DNA of 64,000 nucleotides from Hydrogenovibrio sp. (GTDB lineage Bacteria > Pseudomonadota > Gammaproteobacteria > Thiomicrospirales > Thiomicrospiraceae), in contig WFMZ01000030.1 in the NCBI GenBank assembly GCA_015484555.1, forward strand, positions 1 to 64,000, given 5' to 3'. The position numbers and the translations under genes were made by a program. Of the stretch, positions 18,059 through 27,138 are shown one piece after another. How positions within the stretch are numbered: position 1 is the first letter of the stretch; each line of letters starts with the position of its first letter. Under the pieces are notes generated by a model. That model saw only the letters and a list, made by a program, of their open reading frames with translations, searched no databases and had not been told where the DNA came from.

Positions 18059-18499
18059 ATGATTCAATGGCCCGTTAAAAACCCTTTTATTCACCCTATC
18101 AAGGTTCAAACAGAACAGATTGATGGTTTGAACCATGTGAACAACAAGGTTTATTTGGATTGGGTAGAAAAGGTGTCTTGGCTACATAGCTTGGCGGTGG
18201 GCATTGACCAACAAGTTTATGAAAAAGCAGGGAAGGTGATGGTTATTCGGCAGCATGAATTAAATTATCACGCCAGTGCAAAGCTACATGATGACTTGCT
18301 GTTTGCTACTTGGGTTGATTTGCCAAGTAGTCAGGTTAAGCGAACCCGACACTTTATGATTAAACGGCCGTCTGATGGGAAAAAGATATTTTCAGGGCAT
18401 ACTATTTGGGTATGCATGGAAGTAGCGACACAAAAAGCTTGTAAAATACCCGATAATTTTATTACCCCTTACTTAACAAACACTGAAGAGAAAATTTAA
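18059..18499 (+). CDS. Hotdog-fold acyl-CoA thioesterase (4HBT family)
   Basis: A 146-residue protein of the YbgC/FadM-like group. The segment VQTEQIDGLNHVNNKVYLDWVEKVSW carries the family motif in which an acidic residue and the N-H-V-N turn form the active site; the usual catalytic Asp position is QIDGLNHVNN. HTIWVCMEVATQKACKIPD near the end is also typical. The ATG at 18059 has AGGAAA 5 bases upstream and was preferred over an in-frame TTG at 18038. The physiological acyl-CoA is unknown. Confidence 0.8.
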   Translation: MIQWPVKNPFIHPIKVQTEQIDGLNHVNNKVYLDWVEKVSWLHSLAVGIDQQVYEKAGKVMVIRQHELNYHASAKLHDDLLFATWVDLPSSQVKRTRHFMIKRPSDGKKIFSGHTIWVCMEVATQKACKIPDNFITPYLTNTEEKI

Positions 18500-18536
18500 C
18501 ACCACACCTAGTTTTAGCAAAACTTACATTGCCAAG

Positions 18537-18775
18537 CTAACCCTGTCTTCGGTGCTTTAGTTTAGGCAAGTTTTTTAACTGTCTTGCTATCTTATCTCGC
18601 ATCCATTTCTTAGCCCTCATAGATTTAAAGAGATCTTTTTAATATAAGCTTCGCCCAATCCAGATTAAAAGTAGTTTTCCCTAGGTTTTTAATGTTTTGA
18701 GGCACAGCATAATCTCTAGCATTGCTTCTATTTTTTGGATGAAGTTTTACTACCTAATAAGACAAATTTTAAGTC
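18537..18775 (-). pseudogene. Possible degenerate C-terminal gene fragment
   Basis: On the minus strand the sequence reads KLHPKNRSNARDYAVPQN and continues to NLDWAKLILKRSL; after one frameshift it continues FKSMRAKKWMRDKIARQLKN to a stop at 18537. A third frame precedes it (KFVLLGSK). The composition looks protein-like and the pieces join with single-base shifts, but I do not recognise the parent family. The rest of the 380-bp gap (18500-18881) shows only a weak stem downstream of the carbonic anhydrase gene. Confidence 0.3.
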
Positions 18776-18881
18776 AATTAGACCTGTTTTGAATAAAAAT
18801 AATAATAATACATTTTACTTTCGTTAAAAACTAAGAAAGTCCTCTAGGGCTTTTAAAAATATGACTTCAACAATTTAATGC

Positions 18882-19856
18882 TTAATATAAGTCATAAGTC
18901 TCATTTGGGTCATTGTCTGCCCATGATTTTAATATTGTACGTGCGTAAGGCTTTTGAATAGGTCGGTTATTTTCACCCAATAACTTCATCATTTTGGCGA
19001 TTTGTGAGGCCGAAGCTTCTAAAGGACGTTGAAAGACCATCCAATAGACACCTTGTGAACAAGGTGGCGTGGTTAAAGAACCGCTGTATTTATAGAAACG
19101 TTTTTCTAAAGGAAAAAACTTATTAGCATTAATTTTTGTATTTTCATAAATATGTTGTTTACCCACCTCTTTTGGTAATTTTTCTAGTATTTTTTGTAAA
19201 GCCATGTTGGGACGTCCTTCTCTAAAGATGACACCAATAACAGCTAAATTTCCTTCTGCATCTTTATGTACCATATGCATTTCCATCGGGTAGTTAAAAC
19301 CGTTTAACTGATGCTCTGATGGCGTATGAAAGTGAAACTGCAATAATTCATAACGGTGTTCATTAATGGTAATAAAACTACCCAGTGGATAATTAATTTG
19401 TACCGTATGACCATTATTAATGATTTTCAAAGGCGTATCTCTATAACGGACATCGAAGCCAGGTAGGCTAGTCGTACCGACCCCCGTTTGTTTTGACAGA
19501 TTGACCGGTGATTGATTTTTACCCGTTTTACAGGTTGAATAATCTGCCGTAAGCTCACCCCAATAAGCAGGACCTTCTGCACCCGCATAGCTCCAATGAG
19601 GTTTATGTACCTTGTCATGCCCCACCTGTTTTTTATGTTTCTCAACCTTTTTCTCCGCCTGTAGCGTGGCTTGCTTAGCTTGTACTTCTTTTTTTTCTTT
19701 TTTCATTTCACCGCCCAAATCTAACAAGGCAGATCCATTAGAAACCGTTTTCTTATGTGGGGGGGCACCATGGGCATCAGATGAAGCATAGACTGAACCA
19801 TGACCCAGTAAAAATAAACTGGTGAATATGGCCAATAAAAAGTGTGTCAATTTCAT
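18882..19856 (-). CDS. Periplasmic alpha-class carbonic anhydrase
   Basis: A 324-residue secreted enzyme that interconverts CO2 and bicarbonate. A signal peptide (1-25) is followed by an unusual Lys/Glu/Gln-rich charged stretch (about 52-85) and then the catalytic domain from HWSYAGAEGPAYWGEL onward. Zinc ligands are the two His of FHFHTPSEH and the third in EMHMVHKD; GSLTTPPCSQGVYW is the conserved substrate-pocket region. Typical alpha-CAs lack the charged insert, which could act as a spacer or surface tether. With the SulP gene nearby, a role in inorganic carbon supply is plausible. Confidence 0.93.
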   Translation of the reverse strand: MKLTHFLLAIFTSLFLLGHGSVYASSDAHGAPPHKKTVSNGSALLDLGGEMKKEKKEVQAKQATLQAEKKVEKHKKQVGHDKVHKPHWSYAGAEGPAYWGELTADYSTCKTGKNQSPVNLSKQTGVGTTSLPGFDVRYRDTPLKIINNGHTVQINYPLGSFITINEHRYELLQFHFHTPSEHQLNGFNYPMEMHMVHKDAEGNLAVIGVIFREGRPNMALQKILEKLPKEVGKQHIYENTKINANKFFPLEKRFYKYSGSLTTPPCSQGVYWMVFQRPLEASASQIAKMMKLLGENNRPIQKPYARTILKSWADNDPNETYDLY

Positions 19857-19914
19857 GTTATTTTCGTTCCTAAAAATTCGATATACAGTGAGCTAAGCAA
19901 TTAATAAACCAATG

Positions 19915-20847
19915 TTAAGCATTCATTCGGCTGTCTAACAATTCCTGAAAAACATCTAATTCTGATTTTTGAATGGCAAATACGCCTTCGCCCCCATTCT
20001 CAAAACCGAACCAATACAAAGGTAGTTCAGGGTAAACCTGCTCCATAAAATATTGTGATACACCTACCTCGACAATTAAGGTACCTTGATCGGTTAAATG
20101 CTCTGCTGCTTGTGCCAAAATAATGCGCACCAAGTCCAGACCATCATCACCCGCAGCCAAGCCCATTTCAGGCTCTTGCTGAAACTCTTCTGGCAAGGCA
20201 TCCATTTCAATCTTATCGACATAAGGTGGGTTAGACACAATCAAGTCGTACTTTTTACCTTTCAACTCGGTAAATAAGTCTGACTCAATCACAGTGGCAA
20301 CCTCTTCTAAATGATAGTGTTCAATATTTTGCTGAGCAACCATCAAGGCATCTGCCGATAAATCGACTAAATCAACCTGTGCATTTGGGCAAGCCTGTAA
20401 ACTGGCAATACCAATACAACCTGAACCCGTACACATATCTAAAATATACGACACGGCTTCTGGCTTAACCCAAGGCTCGTAGTTGTGGGCAATTAATTCT
20501 GCAATAGGAGAACGAGGCACTAAGGTGTTTTCATTTACCTTAAACTTCAACCCTGCAAACCAAGCCTCACCCGTTAAATAAGCGGTGGGTTTACGGCTTT
20601 CAATTCGTTGCTTAAACAGTTCCGTAATACAGTCTTTTTCAAAATGGGTTAACCTAGAGGAAAATAGATATTCAGGCGACTCACAAGAAAGGTTTAAGGC
20701 AAAAAATACCAGCGTTTTAGCCTCATCAAAGGCATTATCTGTACCATGCCCAAAAAATAAATTACCTTGCTGGAACAAAGTGCCGCCCCAACGAATGAAA
20801 TCGGTAACACTTTCCAAACCTTCGTATTGATAGTTAATGTTTGACAT
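19915..20847 (-). CDS. prmB: Ribosomal protein L3 glutamine methyltransferase
   Basis: A 310-residue SAM-dependent N5-glutamine methyltransferase. It has the PrmB-type N-terminal helical domain (FIRWGGTLFQQGNLFFGHGT), the SAM site ILDMCTGSGCIGIA and the catalytic NPPYVD motif. The FFGHGT segment and length favour PrmB, which modifies L3, over PrmC, which modifies release factors. It precedes the carbonic anhydrase gene by 58 bases on the same strand, without obvious functional link. Confidence 0.92.
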   Translation of the reverse strand: MSNINYQYEGLESVTDFIRWGGTLFQQGNLFFGHGTDNAFDEAKTLVFFALNLSCESPEYLFSSRLTHFEKDCITELFKQRIESRKPTAYLTGEAWFAGLKFKVNENTLVPRSPIAELIAHNYEPWVKPEAVSYILDMCTGSGCIGIASLQACPNAQVDLVDLSADALMVAQQNIEHYHLEEVATVIESDLFTELKGKKYDLIVSNPPYVDKIEMDALPEEFQQEPEMGLAAGDDGLDLVRIILAQAAEHLTDQGTLIVEVGVSQYFMEQVYPELPLYWFGFENGGEGVFAIQKSELDVFQELLDSRMNA

Positions 20848-20871
20848 GTTTTATTTCTCTCTCAGCAAATT

Positions 20872-21417
20872 TTAGCTAGGTTTTTTGGCATGTTTAGGGC
20901 GAAAAGCTTTCACAAACTGTTCATCTGTTTCTAGGTAGTCGCCTTCAATTAAATCAATACAATAAGGAACGGCAGGGAAAACAGCTTCTAAACACTCCCC
21001 AATAGCCGAAGGCTTACCAGGCAAGTTAATAATTAAAGCACTACCACGTGTGCCCGCAATTTGACGAGACAAAATGGCGGTGGGTACATATTGTAAAGAA
21101 ACCGCACGCATTTGCTCTGCAAAGCCATCTAACACCTTATCGCAAACCGCTAAGGTAGCTTCTGGTGTCACATCTCTTTTTGAAGGGCCCGTTCCGCCCG
21201 TGGTAACCACCAGGCAGCAACCTTCGTTATCAATCAAATCAATCAGCGTTTTTTCAATGGTGGCTTGGTCATCTTCAATTACATGAGCAACGGGTGTCCA
21301 GTCACTGACCAATGCCTTGGCTATCCAAGCTTGCATAGCAGGTCCACCTAAATCTTCATATTCACCACGGCTGGCTCGGTCTGAAACGGTTATAAATCCA
21401 ATTTTTGCGTTGCTCAT
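20872..21417 (-). CDS. mogA: Molybdopterin adenylyltransferase
   Basis: A 181-residue MogA-type protein that adenylates molybdopterin before molybdate insertion. Visible motifs are IGFITVSDRASRGEYEDLGGP, the TTGGTGPSKRDVTPEA loop that binds the pterin/nucleotide, and GSALIINLPGKPSAI. The start at 21417 follows AAAAGGAAG and removes a 25-codon extension not typical of the family. It implies that the organism makes molybdoenzymes; sulfite- or formate-oxidising ones are candidates outside the window. Confidence 0.92.
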   Translation of the reverse strand: MSNAKIGFITVSDRASRGEYEDLGGPAMQAWIAKALVSDWTPVAHVIEDDQATIEKTLIDLIDNEGCCLVVTTGGTGPSKRDVTPEATLAVCDKVLDGFAEQMRAVSLQYVPTAILSRQIAGTRGSALIINLPGKPSAIGECLEAVFPAVPYCIDLIEGDYLETDEQFVKAFRPKHAKKPS

Positions 21418-21532
21418 ATCACTTCCTTTTATCATTGCGGTAATTTTAGCTGAATTTAAAATGAAATGGGCAGAATGCATGGCTTTTGCCAAGAGCAGGT
21501 ATTCCTATCGACGTGAAAAGCTTTTCAAACCT

Positions 21533-21550
21533 AAAAATCGCCAGGGGTGG
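21533..21550 (+). repeat. Dispersed CCAGGGGTGG repeat, copy 3
   Basis: A perfect AAAAATCGCCAGGGGTGG followed by GTA, in the divergent gap between mogA and the HD-GYP gene. It is preceded by GTGAAAAGCTTTTCAAACCT, whose reverse complement resembles the end of the copy 2 region. Confidence 0.8.
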
Positions 21551-21623
21551 GTATAAGATTTGACTCAATGTTTTCTGAACGCTAAAGTACACTATTCCTC
21601 TAAATAGATTAACAAGGTTAAAT

Positions 21624-22871
21624 ATGCCTAACATTCATCAAAATATAGAGCAGAAACTACTAAAAATAGTATTATTTGCCACTCTTCTGATTTCACTTAT
21701 TACAGGAACAGCTATTTTCTTTTATGAGCGGGAAGCATTAGAAGACAAAGCCATTCAAATTACAGATACCTTGATTCATAAAACCTTTGAAAATGGTCAT
21801 GTACAAGGGTTAATTCAGAATAAACAACAACTGAAAGCATTTTTAAATAAAACGGTAAAAGGTCAATTTAAGTATATAGAAATTTATGATAAAAAAGGGC
21901 GAAGTCTTGCCGAGTCCATTAGCACAGATGACTCTGTTCCGACTATCCTTCAAAACTATCAAGAAGATAAAAACAATCATGATATAAATCGGGCTACTCG
22001 CTACCGGACTTACTATATTGGCGATGATATGTATGTTCAAATTTTCGTCAATATATCATACGGTCATGCAGAAGTTATTTATGAGATTCCAGAATATATT
22101 TACCAGCTAATGCAACAGAGTATTATGCACTCTATTATTATTGCTATTCTAGCGGTTCTCTTTACGGCCATGATTCTTTACCCTTTGGTCAAGCAGCTTG
22201 TAAACAGCATTCAACAAAATGAACAAGAAATTTTACAATCTAACGTGGACATGCTGTCCTTAATTGGAGCCGCCATTGCCAAAAGAGATTCTGATACAGA
22301 CGAACATAACTTCAGAGTAACCCTCTATGCCTTAAAATTAGCGGAAGCACTTAAACTGCCCAAAACAGATTGCCAAGAACTTATCAAAGGAGCTTTTGTA
22401 CATGACATCGGCAAAATAGCCATTCCTGATGCCATTTTATTGAAGCCTGGTAAACTCGATGAAGCTGAATTTGAAATAATGAAAAGCCATGTTTCGGAAG
22501 GGGCTGACATTGTACGAGAGGTTAAGTGGTTAGAAAGTGCACAAAATGTAGTGCACTACCACCATGAAAAATATGATGGCACAGGCTACCTAACAGGGTT
22601 AAAGGGAGAGGAAATCCCTCTATCAGCTAGGATTTTTACCATTGTAGATGTTTTTGATGCATTAAACTCCAACCGCCCATACAAAAAAGCATTTACACTG
22701 GAAGAAACTATTCATATTTTAGAGGAAGGAATCGGCTCGCACTTTGATCCTAAGCTGATTCAGATTTTCTTGCCTATGACGCCTGATTTGTTAACTCGCT
22801 ATGGCTCTATTGAACGTCCAGCCCTACGCTTAGAGCTCATAAAAGAAGTTCAACACTACTTTAAAGCTTAG
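21624..22871 (+). CDS. Membrane HD-GYP-type phosphodiesterase
   Basis: A 415-residue protein with an N-terminal helix (about 15-32), a periplasmic sensor region, a second helix (about 168-190) and an HD-GYP domain (about 210-400). Metal-binding motifs are DEHNFRV, VHDIGKIAIPD, KSHVSEG and HHEKYDGTGY, then DVFDAL. HD-GYP domains hydrolyse cyclic-di-GMP. The signature tripeptide reads GYL instead of GYP, a known type of variation that does not by itself remove metal ligands. It stands alone behind a dispersed repeat. Confidence 0.87.
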   Translation: MPNIHQNIEQKLLKIVLFATLLISLITGTAIFFYEREALEDKAIQITDTLIHKTFENGHVQGLIQNKQQLKAFLNKTVKGQFKYIEIYDKKGRSLAESISTDDSVPTILQNYQEDKNNHDINRATRYRTYYIGDDMYVQIFVNISYGHAEVIYEIPEYIYQLMQQSIMHSIIIAILAVLFTAMILYPLVKQLVNSIQQNEQEILQSNVDMLSLIGAAIAKRDSDTDEHNFRVTLYALKLAEALKLPKTDCQELIKGAFVHDIGKIAIPDAILLKPGKLDEAEFEIMKSHVSEGADIVREVKWLESAQNVVHYHHEKYDGTGYLTGLKGEEIPLSARIFTIVDVFDALNSNRPYKKAFTLEETIHILEEGIGSHFDPKLIQIFLPMTPDLLTRYGSIERPALRLELIKEVQHYFKA

Positions 22872-23006
22872 TTAACTTTAAACACTCATACTAAAGCCAT
22901 TAGCATTTACTTATACCCTTGATAAAATTAATGCTAAACGCCTGGCATTATTTAATGGATAATGTGCGCATTAATAAAAAGTTCATTTGTAGAACAGGGT
23001 GATGAC

Positions 23007-24197
23007 ATGTATTTTTTCCATAGAGCTTTCCGTCCATTTTTCTTAGGGGCCACCCTATTATCAGTTATTTTGATGTTTGTTTGGTGGATAAGCTTTAATA
23101 CCATGATGATGCCTGGCAGCCCTGTTTTGTTTAAGTTTTCAGGTGTTTCACCTGTTAATTGGCATGCTCATGAAATGATATTTGGCTATGCACTAGCTAC
23201 CGTCTCAGGATTTTTACTCACCGCCGTTTTAAACTGGACGCATCAAAATACCGCTTCAGGCAAGCCATTAGCTTTAGTTTTTATTTTATGGCTAGCCGCT
23301 CGCATAGGCTTTATTGTTGATCTACCTTTAGAGTGGGTTGCTATACTAGATTTGGGCTTTACCTTGGGCTTATTTTTACTTTTTTTTATACCTATTTATA
23401 TTGCTAAGGAATGGAAGCAACTAGGCTTAGCCTCTAAATTCTTACTACTGGTTATCACTAACACCTTGTTTTATGCGAATAGTTTAGACTTACTACCTGC
23501 TAGCTGGGGCGATATTGGCAAGCAAACCTTAATTGCCAGCTTATTCTTAGTGCTGGCCATTAACATCACCATGTTAAGGAGACTTACGCCATTCTTTACC
23601 GAAAAAGCTTTAGGCCTGCCCGCCTTTAAAGCTAGCAAGCTATTAGATGGCTTATCTTTATTTGGTTTTTTCTTTTTACTCGTTGCCATTGTATTTTTGC
23701 CTAACAGCTTACCCGTCGCCATTTTGGCATTTTCGCTTGGGCTAGTGCATGTTATTCGCTTAAAAAGCTGGTATCACGCTAAAATTTGGTCGGTTATTTT
23801 ACTGTGGCCATTGCATGTTTCCTATGCCTTCTTCGCTCTCGGCATGTTTTTATACGGCTTTGTTAATTTACACTGGTTAGATGAAAGCATTGCGTTACAC
23901 AGCTTAGCGGCCGGAGGGGTTGGCTTATTGTGCTCTTCCATCTTGGCTCGTATTTCTTTAGGGCACTCTAATCGTAACGTCTTCAATCCACCTAAAGGAG
24001 TGGTTTTGGTGTTTATTTTGCTCACTATCACCGCCCTTATTCGAATCATTATGCCCGTCATTTCACCCGAGCACTATACACTTTGGATCAACCTAAGTCA
24101 GGGAGGGTGGTTAATCAGCTTTACCTTACTCAGCATCCTGTATTTTAAGATACTGGCTTGGCCGCCTGAGCCTAAACATAATGGTAACTTCTTTTAG
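23007..24197 (+). CDS. nnrS: NnrS-family haem-copper membrane protein
   Basis: A 396-residue protein with about twelve hydrophobic segments. It starts MYFFHRAFRPFFLGATLLS and contains NWHAHEMIFGYALATVSGFLLTA, the family landmarks with His residues that can bind haem and metal. NnrS proteins help bacteria withstand nitric oxide stress. The ATG at 23007 (preceded by AGGGTGA) matches the family N-terminus; an upstream in-frame start would add 15 unlikely residues. No nitrite or NO reductase is seen nearby. Confidence 0.85.
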   Translation: MYFFHRAFRPFFLGATLLSVILMFVWWISFNTMMMPGSPVLFKFSGVSPVNWHAHEMIFGYALATVSGFLLTAVLNWTHQNTASGKPLALVFILWLAARIGFIVDLPLEWVAILDLGFTLGLFLLFFIPIYIAKEWKQLGLASKFLLLVITNTLFYANSLDLLPASWGDIGKQTLIASLFLVLAINITMLRRLTPFFTEKALGLPAFKASKLLDGLSLFGFFFLLVAIVFLPNSLPVAILAFSLGLVHVIRLKSWYHAKIWSVILLWPLHVSYAFFALGMFLYGFVNLHWLDESIALHSLAAGGVGLLCSSILARISLGHSNRNVFNPPKGVVLVFILLTITALIRIIMPVISPEHYTLWINLSQGGWLISFTLLSILYFKILAWPPEPKHNGNFF

Positions 24198-24259
24198 TTT
24201 AGGCTTGCCCTTGAAGAAATAAAATTTGCCCTCATATAGCTCTTTCAAAATAATAAAAA

Positions 24260-26968
24260 ATGAGCACTATGAGCGACCAAAACACACAACTTGACCCTGA
24301 AGATATTGAGCTAATTGAAGTTAAAGAAACACAACCTTCAACTGACTCGCCTAAAGAAGATCAAGTTGACTCACTGGAAATATTAGAAACCCTAAATACT
24401 GAAACCACAACGCCTACTGAAGCGGATGCTATTTCCCAAGCAAATGCAGAGGATAGTGGCCCGCTAGACAATACGTTTGATGGAGGTCCTATTGAAATTA
24501 TTGTCGATGGCGAATTGACTATTGATAAAGAAGCGCTGGCGGCTAAAATTGAACAAAGTATTGGCGACTTAATTAAAGTTAAAAAAACCAACCCTACCCA
24601 ACTCTTCTTACTACCTGTGAAAGATCGCCCTTTCTTCCCTGGCCAAACCTTACCTGTGATGCTCAATAAAGAAATGTGGGAAAAAACCATTCGCAAGGCC
24701 ATAGACACTAAACAAAAGTTTATTGGTATTATTTTTGTCAATACCGAGGATCACCATTTAGCCACTACCGATGACTTTGCTAAAACAGGAACACTGGTTC
24801 GTATCCATGATCCAAAATTCAAAGAAGACCACATTCAAATCATTGCAGAAGGGATTGCACGCTTCCAAATTAGCGACTGGATTTCAGATGAAGAACCTTA
24901 TCAAGCCAAAGTAACCTACCCTAAAAATATTGAAACGGGTTCGGAAACAGAAAATAAAGCTTATGCCTTGGCGATTATGAATGCCTTTAAAGAGCTATTG
25001 CCTTTAAACCCGCTTTACAGCGAAGAGCTAAAGTTTTTCTTAAACCGTTACAGCGCAACCGATGCGGAGCACCTGGCTGATTTTGCTGCCAGCTTAACCA
25101 CCGCTGACAACCATAAGTTACAAGATGTTTTAGATACGTTAAACCTAATTGAACGTTTGGAAAAAGTGCAAAAACTCTTCCAAGAAGAACTAGAAGTCAC
25201 CAAAATTCAATTCAATATTCGTGAACGTGTCGACATTAAAATAAGTGATCAGCAACATGAATACTTTTTGCGCCAACAGTTGAAAGAAATTCAAAAAGAA
25301 TTAGGCATCACAAAGGATGACCGAACCGCTGATGCAGATAAATTTCAAGAACGTTTACAGAAACTAACCCTTAGCGATGAAGCACAAAAGAAAGCCGATG
25401 AAGAGCTCGATAAAATTTCAGTGCTTGACCCACAATCGCCAGAATATGGTGTGGCTAGAAACTGGCTAGACTGGTTAAGCCAATTACCTTGGCAACAGTT
25501 TTCAAAAGATAAGCTCAACCTAAAACGTGCTAAAAAAATACTAGACAAAGGCCATGATGGGCTAGACGACGTAAAAAATCGTATTTTAGAATTCTTAGCC
25601 GTCGGTGCTTTAAAAGGTGAAATTTCAGGGTCTATTATTTGCCTAGTGGGACCACCAGGGGTGGGTAAAACTTCTATCGGTAAATCTATTGCCGACACCA
25701 TGGGGCGTAAGTTTTACCGTTTTTCAGTAGGTGGCATGCGAGATGAAGCCGAAATTAAAGGGCACAGACGCACCTATATTGGCGCCATGCCAGGTAAATT
25801 CATTCAAGCATTGAAGGGCTGTCAAACGGCCAACCCCGTTATTATGCTAGATGAAATTGATAAAATTGGCTCTTCTTACCAAGGAGACCCTGCATCAGCC
25901 TTGCTTGAAGTGCTGGACCCTGAACAAAATAATGAGTTCATAGACCATTACATGGACGTTGGCTTTGACCTTTCTAAAGTGGTTTTTATTTGTACGGCGA
26001 ATACCTTAGATAGTATTCCTGCACCTTTATTAGACAGGATGGAAGTCATTCGTTTGTCGGGTTACATTACGGAAGAAAAGGTGCAAATTGCCAAGCATCA
26101 CTTACTGCCAAACTTATTAGATGATGTGGGGCTGACCAAGCAACAAATTAAATTTACACCCGCAACCATCAAGCACTTAATTGACGGCTATGCTCGTGAA
26201 GCGGGTGTGCGTAATTTAAAGAAACAGCTGGCTAAGATCATTCGTAAATTAGCCGTTAAATTTGTGACCAAAAATTTAAAAGAAAAAACGGTTCATGTTA
26301 ATGACTTAGAAAATTTATTAGGGCAACCACGCTTTACCCCTGAAAAAACCAACCAACAGCTAGGCACCGTTACCGGCTTAGCTTGGACATCAATGGGAGG
26401 CGCAACCCTGACCATTGAAGCCAGCAGAGTACATACGCATAGCCGTGGTTTAAAGCTTTCAGGGCAACTGGGCGATGTCATGCAAGAGTCTGCCGGCATT
26501 GCCTACAGTTTTCTTACCGCCAACCTAAGCAAGTATAAAGCGGACCCAAACTTTTTCGATAAGGCATTCGTTCACCTACACGTACCTGATGGCGCTACAC
26601 CAAAAGATGGCCCTAGTGCAGGTGTCACCCTTGCTACCGCCCTACTATCTTTGGCTAGAGGAGAAGCTATTAAGCAACCCCTTGCCATGACGGGAGAGCT
26701 TAGCTTAACTGGCCAAGTTTTACCTGTTGGCGGTATTCGTGAGAAGGTCATTGCGGCTAAACGTATTGGTATTAAAATGTTGATTATTCCAGAAGAAAAT
26801 AAGAAAGATTTTGATGAATTACCTGACTATCTAAAAGAAGGCATGAACATGCACTTTGCTAAACATTTTGATGATGTGGCCAGGTTAACCTTTAATGTGC
26901 GGAGCCAATCGCCTGCTCTAAAATTAGCGCAAGACTTACAAAAGCAGGAAAAAGAGAGCAAGTCTTAA
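24260..26968 (+). CDS. lon: ATP-dependent protease Lon with N-terminal extension
   Basis: A 902-residue Lon. The substrate-binding LON domain starts near residue 115 (LFLLPVKDRPFFPGQTLPV), then a coiled-coil segment, the AAA+ module with Walker A GPPGVGKTS (about 465-473) and Walker B VIMLDEIDKIG, and the protease domain with the catalytic Ser in KDGPSAGVT (about 785) and Lys in GGIREKVIAAKRIG. E. coli Lon has 784 residues; the extra 110 at the front are acidic and low in complexity. No Shine-Dalgarno is evident at either of two nearby ATGs, so the start is uncertain within three codons. Confidence 0.95.
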   Translation: MSTMSDQNTQLDPEDIELIEVKETQPSTDSPKEDQVDSLEILETLNTETTTPTEADAISQANAEDSGPLDNTFDGGPIEIIVDGELTIDKEALAAKIEQSIGDLIKVKKTNPTQLFLLPVKDRPFFPGQTLPVMLNKEMWEKTIRKAIDTKQKFIGIIFVNTEDHHLATTDDFAKTGTLVRIHDPKFKEDHIQIIAEGIARFQISDWISDEEPYQAKVTYPKNIETGSETENKAYALAIMNAFKELLPLNPLYSEELKFFLNRYSATDAEHLADFAASLTTADNHKLQDVLDTLNLIERLEKVQKLFQEELEVTKIQFNIRERVDIKISDQQHEYFLRQQLKEIQKELGITKDDRTADADKFQERLQKLTLSDEAQKKADEELDKISVLDPQSPEYGVARNWLDWLSQLPWQQFSKDKLNLKRAKKILDKGHDGLDDVKNRILEFLAVGALKGEISGSIICLVGPPGVGKTSIGKSIADTMGRKFYRFSVGGMRDEAEIKGHRRTYIGAMPGKFIQALKGCQTANPVIMLDEIDKIGSSYQGDPASALLEVLDPEQNNEFIDHYMDVGFDLSKVVFICTANTLDSIPAPLLDRMEVIRLSGYITEEKVQIAKHHLLPNLLDDVGLTKQQIKFTPATIKHLIDGYAREAGVRNLKKQLAKIIRKLAVKFVTKNLKEKTVHVNDLENLLGQPRFTPEKTNQQLGTVTGLAWTSMGGATLTIEASRVHTHSRGLKLSGQLGDVMQESAGIAYSFLTANLSKYKADPNFFDKAFVHLHVPDGATPKDGPSAGVTLATALLSLARGEAIKQPLAMTGELSLTGQVLPVGGIREKVIAAKRIGIKMLIIPEENKKDFDELPDYLKEGMNMHFAKHFDDVARLTFNVRSQSPALKLAQDLQKQEKESKS

Positions 26969-27138
26969 CTGGCACTCCTTTTTTCATCAACTTTCATTAA
27001 GTACAATTACGTCAGAAAATCTTTGTAGTTGCTTTATATCAATCAAAGCACTGAATTTTAGGCTTATCAGTTGGATAGACAGGCTAAATCCCTTAGAATA
27101 GCGACATTATTTTTCATGCTCGAAGAGACTCAAAAAGA

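Noticed and set aside
18838..18860. Stem AAAGCCCT / AGGACTTT as terminator of the carbonic anhydrase gene
   Set aside because: The stem has a mismatch and only a weak T-run; not strong enough to list as a feature.
21317..21556. Plus-strand reading frame ending PKNRQGWV over the repeat
   Set aside because: It lies antisense to mogA and has no ribosome binding site or family resemblance; the ending is the repeat read in the same frame as in recN and waaC.
25655..25675. CACCAGGGGTGGGTAAAACT in lon resembles the dispersed repeat core
   Set aside because: It encodes the Walker A motif P-P-G-V-G-K-T, so the match to CCAGGGGTGG follows from protein conservation; the A-tract half of the repeat is absent.
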